From: SXOA01 sp051004015
Lineage (GTDB): Bacteria > Planctomycetota > Planctomycetia > Pirellulales > Pirellulaceae
Direction of reading: 5' to 3'
Assembly (NCBI GenBank): GCA_051004015.1
Contig: JBPCKT010000028.1
Coordinates: 1-64,000, forward strand
DNA: 64,000 nt
Shown: positions 53,211-61,000 of the stretch, piece after piece
How positions within the stretch are numbered: the first letter of the stretch is position 1
Layout: each line of letters opens with the position of its first letter
The notes under the pieces: generated by a model
Databases searched by the model: none
What the model was told of the DNA's origin: nothing
The model's input: only the letters and a program-made list of their open reading frames with translations
Made by a program: the position numbers and the translations under genes

Positions 53211-54539
53211 CTATGCCAGCAACTCCTTGATCACCTTCCCCTTGCTGATCGCCATCGGGCGGCCGATGGGGGTGAGCAGTTCTTCCTCGAAGTCGATGCC
53301 CAGGGCGGTGAAGACGGTGGCGTGAATGTCTTCGATGTTGCGGGGATCCTCGACGTTCTCGACCAGGTTTTTGAGGTCGAGATTCGGGCTTGGATTATTC
53401 GAGCCAATGGCCAGGCCGCCGCGGATGCCGCCGCCGGCCAGGGCGATGGAGAAGCCGTGGGGCCAGTGCTCGCGCCCGCCGGTGCCGGGAGTGACGGCTG
53501 GGGTGCGGCCGAATTCGCCGCCGCAAAGGACGAGCGTTTTTTCCAGCAGGCCGCGGTTCTTCAGTTCCTTAATGAGCGTGGCGAACGCGGGGTCGAGAAT
53601 CTTGTTCTGGGCGGCGACGGCGTTGTGGTTGTTGGCGTGCGTGTCCCAGCCGTCGAGCGTGACCTCGACGCAGCGAACGCCGACTTCGATGAGGCGGATG
53701 GCGGCCAGGCAGGCTCGGCCAAAGGGGGCGTCGCCGAATTCCTGGCGCAGGGACGCCGACGCCTGGCTGACGTCGAACGCCTTGAGCTGGTCCGACGACA
53801 TCATCTTTTGGGCCCGCTTGATCGAGTCGACGTGCAGCGTCTTGACTTCGTCGAGCTTTTTGAGCCGGTTTCTGGCGAACTGTCTTTCCACGACGTCCAG
53901 GTCGGAGAGCCGGCGGTCAAAACGCTCCTGGCTGACCCGCTTGGTGACGTCGGGGATGGGTCCGCTGGGGTCGTAGGTCTGGAAGGCGTCGTATTGATCG
54001 CCCAGATATCCACCGCGGGCGGCCCACTGGTTGGGGAGAATCGTGACGTGCCGGGGGATTTCGACCGTCGCCTTATCTACCGCCTCGGTTTTGTGGGCCA
54101 GGACCGCGCCGATGGAAGGGTGTACGAGCGTCGGATCGGGCCGAAAACCCGTCTTGACGTTATAAGTGGCCCGCTCGTGGTCTCCTTCCTTGCTGACAAG
54201 GGAGCGGACCAGCGAGATGTGCTCCATCTGCTCGGCAACCAGCGGCAGCCCTTCGGCGAGGTAAATGCCCTTGGCGGCAGTCTTGATCCGCTTGGTGCCG
54301 CCGGCCACGGAGCTGGCGGGATCGGGATGGGGATCAAAGGTCTCGTGCTGGCTCGGCCCGCCTTGCATCCAGAGAACGATCACCGAGTGGGCGGGCGCAC
54401 CCTTGGGCGATTTCTCCGCCGCCCGGGCCAGCCGCTCCGCCAGGGGCGTGAGCCAACAGAGACCGGACATGCCCGCCGCTTGCAGGAGGGTCCGGCGATT
54501 GAGGTGGGAGAAACTGCCGCAGGAGGGGAAGGCGTTCAT
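53211..54539 (-). CDS. DUF1501 protein (paired with DUF1553 gene)
   Basis: A 442-residue DUF1501 protein with a Tat-type N-terminus (LNRRTLLQAAGMSGLCWL), then VIVLWMQGGPSQHETFDPHPDP, VEVTLDGWDTHANNH and LCGGEFGRTPAVT. The 70-bp gap upstream is entirely short-period repeats, so no Shine-Dalgarno can be present. The ATG at 54539 lies right at the repeat edge; the frame runs up to 54584. The next gene upstream is a DUF1549/DUF1553 protein, the usual partner. Confidence 0.85.
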   Translation of the reverse strand: MNAFPSCGSFSHLNRRTLLQAAGMSGLCWLTPLAERLARAAEKSPKGAPAHSVIVLWMQGGPSQHETFDPHPDPASSVAGGTKRIKTAAKGIYLAEGLPLVAEQMEHISLVRSLVSKEGDHERATYNVKTGFRPDPTLVHPSIGAVLAHKTEAVDKATVEIPRHVTILPNQWAARGGYLGDQYDAFQTYDPSGPIPDVTKRVSQERFDRRLSDLDVVERQFARNRLKKLDEVKTLHVDSIKRAQKMMSSDQLKAFDVSQASASLRQEFGDAPFGRACLAAIRLIEVGVRCVEVTLDGWDTHANNHNAVAAQNKILDPAFATLIKELKNRGLLEKTLVLCGGEFGRTPAVTPGTGGREHWPHGFSIALAGGGIRGGLAIGSNNPSPNLDLKNLVENVEDPRNIEDIHATVFTALGIDFEEELLTPIGRPMAISKGKVIKELLA

Positions 54540-54594
54540 GGGGACAGGGGACAGGGGACAGGGGTCAGCCACGGCATTCGTCATTCGTCATTCG
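54540..54594. repeat. Short-period tandem repeats in the DUF1553-DUF1501 gap
   Basis: 54540-54564 is three copies of GGGGACAG plus GGGG, and 54575-54594 is three near copies of CATTCGT. Both sit between the DUF1553 stop and the DUF1501 start, directly beside its ATG. Slippage could alter the leader length, but nothing shows that it does. Confidence 0.6.
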
Positions 54595-54609
54595 AATTTC
54601 GTCATTACC

Positions 54610-56310
54610 TCAGTGGTTCCAGGAAAACTCCGTACTATTGAGTAGCACCCAGAAGAGGTCTTCCATCTTCTGGGCCCTGCTGCTGGGGTCTTGCTCCGGG
54701 AAGCGTTCGTTGAGGCGGGTGATGAATTGGGCCAGCTCTTCTTTCGATGGGCGGCGGGTTAGCGTGGCGAGGTAGGCGGTCTCCACGGCTTTTTCGTTGT
54801 CGCTCGTGACCGCGGCAATCCGCGACGAGGCGTTTTGCAGGGGGTTCTCGCCGCTCCGCTCCTTGACGAGCTCGCCGTTCATCATCAGCAGGCGCTGCGG
54901 GATGGTGCCGCCGCGGTCGATGAATTCGTCCTCTCCCAGGTCGCCGTACCGCTGCACGAACTCAGCCGACTGAAAGAACTTGGAAAGCTGGCTGAAGAGG
55001 TGTGCCTGGGCGTTGATGGTGGGAAGGGAGGAGGACTGGATGACGGAGCCCGCGACCTGCTCCGGCCGCAGGCGGGTGACGGGGTAGACCGCCCACTGCT
55101 CCTCGTGAGCCGGCGTAATCTCAAAGTCGGCTCCGCTTTCCAGTTGATAGACTTCGCTGGCGGCGATGATCCGAATCAGCCGCCCCAGGTCATAACCGTG
55201 GACGATGAAATCGTCCGAAAGCGTTTCCATTGCCGGCGGGAACGGCCCTTGCAGCGGAATATCGTCCACCGGGTTGACCAGCGGCTTGCCGAACATCAGT
55301 GCCCAGATGCGGTTGACGGTCGCGCGGGCGAAGGGCTTGTTTTTGGGATTCGTCACCCAGCGGGCCAGTTGCTGCCGTCGCGTTCCGTGGCCATCGAAGA
55401 TCTCACGGCCGAAGGGAACTTGCGGTGTGACGACTTCTTCTTCGTCCGCGTGCAGGTATTTGTACGTGTATTTCAGTTTCGAATTGTCCCGTACGCCGGT
55501 AAGCTGCATTTGCGTCTCGCCAAAGAACGCGGCCAGGTGGTGAAAGTCCTGCTGCGTCCCCTCGCGAGGCTGGCCGTCCTCCATGATGGTAATCTTCGCT
55601 TGTTTTTCGTCGTGGCATTGCAGGCAGTCGATCCGCATTCCCAAAAAGGCCCGCGTCGTGCGGCCGGCCAGCCGGATTTCATCCGGCCGGTTGTCTTCGT
55701 CCTGCTTGGCGGTGACGGTGACGAAGTTGACGGCAGGGGAAGCGTTCCAGAGGCCGGTGTCCGAGAGGAGCTCGGTGACGATCTTGTCGTAGCGATTATT
55801 GCGGTGCAGGTGGTCGGCCAGCCAGGTGACGAAGCGGCGGCGGCGAAACAGGATGAACGGGCCATCCTCGGTCCCCACGTAGGCACGGGCCAGTCGCTCG
55901 GCGACGTAGTCGGCGTAGCGGCGGTCCTCCAGCAGATGGGCGACCCACCACAGGGCGCGGTCTTCCGGATTCACCTGCTCCAGGGCGCGGATTTCCTCGA
56001 CTGAGGGAATGGTGCCGGTGAGTGCCAGCGACAAGCGGCGGACGATGGCCAGCTCGTTGGCCCGTTCGGCATGGGCAAGTCCTTTGGACTGCCAGTGCTG
56101 TTCGAACTCGGCGTTGATGCGGGCGGTGGTTTGCGGCCATTCTTCACTCGCAGGTTTCAAATCCGCTGGAACGGACGTCGATACCAGCTTGGCCTGGCCG
56201 CCGGAGAAGGTGCTGGGGGTATCGATCCGATTGCGATCCAGGAGCGAGCTGGCAATCATCCCCAGCGCGGCCAGGCACAGAGCGGCAAAGAGAAGATTAC
56301 GTGCCCACAT
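54610..56310 (-). CDS. DUF1549/DUF1553 protein without the PSCyt1 cytochrome domain
   Basis: A 566-residue exported protein with an N-terminal signal or membrane anchor (LLFAALCLAALGMIASSLL). DUF1549-like LSLALTGTIPSVEE and RLAGRTTRAFLGMRIDCLQCHDEK are present; the CLQCH site could bind one heme. DUF1553-like ARATVNRIWALMFGKPLVNPVDDIPL and PVTRLRPEQVAGSVIQ follow. It is about half the size of the 14806-18003 protein, lacking the N-terminal PSCyt1 domain and the LamG insert. It precedes a DUF1501 gene 70 bp downstream. Confidence 0.8.
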   Translation of the reverse strand: MWARNLLFAALCLAALGMIASSLLDRNRIDTPSTFSGGQAKLVSTSVPADLKPASEEWPQTTARINAEFEQHWQSKGLAHAERANELAIVRRLSLALTGTIPSVEEIRALEQVNPEDRALWWVAHLLEDRRYADYVAERLARAYVGTEDGPFILFRRRRFVTWLADHLHRNNRYDKIVTELLSDTGLWNASPAVNFVTVTAKQDEDNRPDEIRLAGRTTRAFLGMRIDCLQCHDEKQAKITIMEDGQPREGTQQDFHHLAAFFGETQMQLTGVRDNSKLKYTYKYLHADEEEVVTPQVPFGREIFDGHGTRRQQLARWVTNPKNKPFARATVNRIWALMFGKPLVNPVDDIPLQGPFPPAMETLSDDFIVHGYDLGRLIRIIAASEVYQLESGADFEITPAHEEQWAVYPVTRLRPEQVAGSVIQSSSLPTINAQAHLFSQLSKFFQSAEFVQRYGDLGEDEFIDRGGTIPQRLLMMNGELVKERSGENPLQNASSRIAAVTSDNEKAVETAYLATLTRRPSKEELAQFITRLNERFPEQDPSSRAQKMEDLFWVLLNSTEFSWNH

Positions 56311-56528
56311 GGTTGACTGCTGGGGTTACTACGAACTAAAGCTTTTCGCCTCCGCGGCGAATTCCTTGAAACGCCGACCTCGTCCATCCGGTATTATCCA
56401 CCATAACCGTTCGCCAACGCTAGAAGGAAATACCTTGGGGCATCCCTGGCAGTTTCGGGTAAAATCCAGGCTCGTTCGCGAGTTTGCCGGCTGGCACGGC
56501 CGGTTTTTGCAACTCTTTTCCAGTCGCC

Positions 56529-58004
56529 ATGAGCAGCTCACCCACGACGGATAGCCGGGAGGATCTGACTCCCGCAGCCATGCCGGCCGAAGTGGTGAGC
56601 GAGGCCGTGCCTCCGGTGCGGCGGAAACACCTGGAACAGGATGCTGGCATCCTTTTCCTGCCCCCCCCGCACCAACCCGCCGCCGAGGCGGCCCTGCCGC
56701 CGCCCAAGATCGTCGCTGCGCAGGCCATCGAGCCGGTGGTTGCCGAACGGGTGCCCCAGAGCTGGCCAGTCTACCTGTGGTGGCTGCTGTGCAAGACGCT
56801 GGAATGGCTGTTCGGGCTGGCCAGCGTCGTCGGCTGCCTGGCAGTACTGTCGGCGGTTCCGCTGGTGCAGTTTGTCAGCCTGGGATACCTGCTGGAAGCG
56901 AGCGCGCGGGTCGCCAGGAGCGGCAAGTTGCGGCATGGGTTCATCGATATGCCCAAGTTCGCCCGGATCGGCAGCATGGTCTTTGGCACCTGGATGATGC
57001 TATTGCCGCTGCGATACCTCTCGACGCTGGCCCAGGATGCGCACCTGGTGGACCCAGGCAGCGCGAGCGCTCGGGCGTGGCGGGTGGGGCAACTGATATG
57101 CACCGCGCTGATGCTGGGTCACATCGTGCTCGCCTGGTACAGCGGCGGCAAGTTGCGGCACTTCTTCTGGCCCTTCCTGGCGCCGTTTCAGCTCGGGGCG
57201 AAGCTTTTGTTTGGAACCATCATCGGTCCGATCGTGCGGCCCCTGGTGGAAGCGATCTCGCCGCGCCTGGCAGCGGACCTGTATATCGAGCGGCCCCTTT
57301 CGGCCTGGTTCCCGCCGGCCATTTTGTGGGCGGGTCTCGTCCGCGGAAAAATCTACCGCCGCACCCGCGATTCCGTATGGGACTTCGTCGCCAGCTTGCG
57401 ATTGCCGCAATATTTCTGGCTGGGAGTCCGGGGCTTTATCGGCGCGCTGGCCTGGATTGCCATCCCCGCGCTTTTGATGATGGGGGGTTCAACGCTCCCC
57501 AATGGCGGCTTGGCGTTCGTGTCCGGCTGGCTGGGGGCGCTGCTCTTGGGGATCGTGGTGATCTATCTTCCCTTCGCCCAGACGCACATGGCGGTGCAAA
57601 ACCGCTTCGTGGAAATCTTTAACTTGGGAGAGATCCGCCGGCAGTTCTCTCAAGCGCCCATTGCTTGGTGGTTCGCGCTGGCGATCACGCTGCTATCCGC
57701 GATTCCGCTGTACCTCCTGACCATCGAGGCCACGCAGCGGGAAGTGACCTACCTCATCAACCTGTTCTTCGTCGCGTTCATTTACCCCGCCCGCCTGCTG
57801 CTCGGCTGGGCGATGGGCCGCGCGCTGCATCACAAACAGCCGCGGTTCATCCTCATTGGCTTGGCGGCCCGCTTCGCGGCGATTCCCGTGGTGCTGGGCT
57901 ACCTGATCATCCTCTGGGCCAGCCAATACACGGCCTGGTTCGGCCCCTTCAGCCTGATGGTCCAGCACGCCTTCATGGTGCCGGTGCCGTTTTTAGGCGT
58001 CTAA
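56529..58004 (+). CDS. Polytopic membrane protein of unknown function
   Basis: A 491-residue protein with a Pro-rich cytosolic N-terminus (about 95 residues) and about eight to nine membrane segments, including VYLWWLLCKTLEWLFGLASVVGCLAVLSAV, FWLGVRGFIGALAWIAIPALLMMG and WFALAITLLSAIPLYLL. Patterns such as LVQFVSLGYLLEASARVARSGKLRHG resemble DUF4013-type proteins, but I do not claim a family. The start ATG 56529 is preceded by no clear Shine-Dalgarno; the frame goes further upstream to 56484. Its stop overlaps the convergent surface protein's stop by four bases. Confidence 0.6.
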   Translation: MSSSPTTDSREDLTPAAMPAEVVSEAVPPVRRKHLEQDAGILFLPPPHQPAAEAALPPPKIVAAQAIEPVVAERVPQSWPVYLWWLLCKTLEWLFGLASVVGCLAVLSAVPLVQFVSLGYLLEASARVARSGKLRHGFIDMPKFARIGSMVFGTWMMLLPLRYLSTLAQDAHLVDPGSASARAWRVGQLICTALMLGHIVLAWYSGGKLRHFFWPFLAPFQLGAKLLFGTIIGPIVRPLVEAISPRLAADLYIERPLSAWFPPAILWAGLVRGKIYRRTRDSVWDFVASLRLPQYFWLGVRGFIGALAWIAIPALLMMGGSTLPNGGLAFVSGWLGALLLGIVVIYLPFAQTHMAVQNRFVEIFNLGEIRRQFSQAPIAWWFALAITLLSAIPLYLLTIEATQREVTYLINLFFVAFIYPARLLLGWAMGRALHHKQPRFILIGLAARFAAIPVVLGYLIILWASQYTAWFGPFSLMVQHAFMVPVPFLGV

Positions 58005-61000
58005 TCCCGCCGCCGGTTGACGAGGTCAGTGGCCAGATCTCCCACGAGTTCGTCCCAGTCGCCACGGCGTTGCTTGCCGCGAGGGGCGTCCTCAAGCGAG
58101 GTGTAATTGTCGTTCTCGCTTACAATCGCCAGCACCGCGGCGGCATTCGCCCCGCTAACGCTGGGCTGCGGCTGGGAAGTGGTACGCGGCAGCGAAACCG
58201 TGGTGTTCGAGGGCGAAGACACCAAAGCCGCCGGAGAGAAGAAGAATGTATCGGGTTCTCCTTCTGGAGCGGGAGGCGGCGGGGTGTTCAGGAAGTTGAT
58301 GATCAGCAGCACGTCGTTGGCGGTGATGAAGTTATCGCCGTTGGTATCGGGAAAAATTGGGGGACCGCTATACGAGGCCATAATGGTGGCGGCATCGCCG
58401 GTGCCAATCTCGTTGAGGATGTTGATGATCTTGAGAGCGTCGAGGGCAAACACGCCCCCGCTCGCGTCCACATCCAAGGGGTTCCGCTGGTTTTGAAAGG
58501 GCCGCTCGTTGTCCCCCACCAGGATGTTCCCGTTGGCCGTGGCGAAGCCGGCGGCAGTGCCGGTGATCGTGACCGTCTGCGGGCCATCCCCAATGGCGAC
58601 GGCATCATCGACCGCGTCGATAACGAACGTCACGGAGTTCTGGTTCGCCAGAATCGTCACCGTGGCAGGGACGGTTGCTTCGGTCAGGTCGCTGCTGGAG
58701 AGGTTGACCACCTGCGAAAGGGAATTGTCAAAAACCGTGCGGGTCACCGTGGCGGAGATGGTGCCACCGTTTTCCATCATGAAGTTGTCCACGAAGGTGA
58801 ATGCCAGGCCGTCGAGCTCGTCATCCGTGACCGTCACACCGGCAGTGGTGTTGGCGACACTTGCTGCCGACGCGGTCACGATGACGGCCTGGTTGAAATC
58901 GCGGAGGGCGTCGTTGACTCCCGTGACAGTGAAGTTGGCGCTGTTCTGCCCGGCGAGAATCGTGACGCTGGCGGGAACGGTTGCTTCCGTGGTGTCGTTG
59001 CTGGAAAGATTGACCACGAGCGCTGCCGCGTTGCTTCCCACAAATCGAGTGATGGTGCCCGTGGCCGTGCCGCCGTTCTCCGAGATCGATCCGGGGACGA
59101 TGGCCAGCGTGATATTGTCGATTTCGTCATCGGTCACCGCGATGGAAGCGGCGCCATTGCTCATGCCGGTAGCGGAAGCGGTGATGACCGGGTTCTGCGT
59201 GGCATCGCGGATGGCGTCGTCGACCGCGGTGATCGGGAACGTGACGCTGTTCTGACCAGCCAGGATCGTCGCCGTGGCGGGGACCGTGGCTTCCGTGGCG
59301 TCGTTGCTGGCCAGGTTCACGACCAACGGGAGGCTGTTATCGAGCACGAACCGCGTCACCGTGCCGATGGCCGCGCCGCCGTTTTCCGGCATGGAGGAAG
59401 GGGAGATGGAAACCGTGAAATAGTTGATCTCGTCATCCAGCACGGTCAGAGTTTCGGCAGCCCCGACCTGGCCGGGGGCGACTGCCGTCAGGGTGACAGT
59501 TTGCGAAAAGTCGCCAATGGCATCGTCGATGGCCTGGATATTGAAAGAGGCCGTGACTTGCCCGGCGGGAATCGTCACAATCTGCTGGACCGTGGCTTCC
59601 GTGGTGTCGCTAGTCGCGAGGCTGACGGTGAGCGAGACGCTAAGATCGGCCAGGCTGGGCCGCGTGACCGTGGCGGCGCTGGCGGCGACTCCTGCCGCCT
59701 CCGAAAACGTCGTGGGAGCGACGGAGAGCGTTAGTCCGACGGCGCTGTTCAAGTTGCCAAAGGCGACAAAGGCCTGCGTGTTGCCGACGGTGAAGGAAGT
59801 GGGCAGGTCGTGGCCGGGGTCGTTCATCACCACCACCGATCCGGTCGCGCCCGCGGCAATCAATTGACCCGCGGGAGAGATGTCGAGGTCGTTGAGATTA
59901 TCCCCGCCGGTCGAAAGCGTGCGGAGGAGGGAGCCGTTGGCGGCGAACTCGTAAATCAGATTGTCGCCGACGACCGCGTAGATAAGTCCTTGGGGATTGA
60001 CGGCGATGGCCAGCGGCAGCTCGGGGCTGGCGAGGGCGACCTGTCGGATGAAGGCCAGGGTTGCCGGGTTGTAGACCCGCACGTTGTAGGGGGGCGCGGG
60101 AACCGCCGGGAGCGAAACGGGCGTGAATTCAAAGGCATAGATCAGGCCGTCCTGCCCGGCAGCGACGTCGATGAAGTCCTTCGTCGTCTCAAAGCGAGCG
60201 AAGCTATTGTTCGTGATGTCGAAGCGGATCAGCCCTTGCTGCAAATCGGCTCCCGTGCCGGTCGCCATGTCCGTGGCAAAGATGAAATTGCCAAGCGACG
60301 CGATGCCGCCAAAGGAGGAAACATTGGCGGTGCTCCAGCCGGCGGTGGTGTTGCTGGTGAACGTGCCGCGGCGGGGATCCAACGTGGACAGGATAACGTC
60401 ATTCGTGCCGTTATAGAATTTGACATTGCCGGCCGCATCCACGACCAGGTCCCGCACGGGCTCGTCACCGCCAGTGCCGACAGGGACCGGGATATCGCTT
60501 ACCTGGACTCCCGCGGGGGAATACACTCGCAGCCGCGAGTTGTGCAGGGAAGGAACGGTCGTGACCAGGATGTTGCGGTAAGAATCCTGGTCGCTGACGA
60601 CGAAGACCGTGCCGTTCACGCTGAGATAGCCGGCCGCGGTGCCGGAAATAACCGCGGAGCGGGTGCCGTCGAAGATCGCGTCATCGACGGCGGTGATGGT
60701 GAACGAAGCCGACGTCTGGTTGGCGAGAATGGTGACCGTGGCGGGGACCGTCGCTTCGCTGGTGTCGGAGCTGGTGAGCGTGACGACGAGCGGCGAGCCA
60801 ATGTTGGTGTTGGAGCGAGTCACCGTCGCCGTCGAGCTGCCGCCCACTTCCGCGAAGGTAGGGGTGATGATGGATACGGTGAGGGTTTCGTGATCATTCA
60901 CGATGATGAAATCGGAATCACTGAGGGGAATCGCGCCGGTGCTCGTGGCCGTGATCGTGACGTTGCGGGTGGCGTCGACGACCGAATTGTCGATCGCGTC

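Noticed and set aside
54540..54594. Phase-variable promoter
   Set aside because: The tandem units are there, but only three copies each and I see no promoter they would move, so I list it as a repeat only.
53199..54641. A plus-strand frame opposite the DUF1501 gene
   Set aside because: Antisense; repeated-character translation and no domain.
57665..59734. A 689-residue plus-strand frame opposite the Calx-beta protein
   Set aside because: Rich in Asp/Gly/Arg with no domain, and it overlaps two real genes (the membrane protein and the giant Calx-beta protein).
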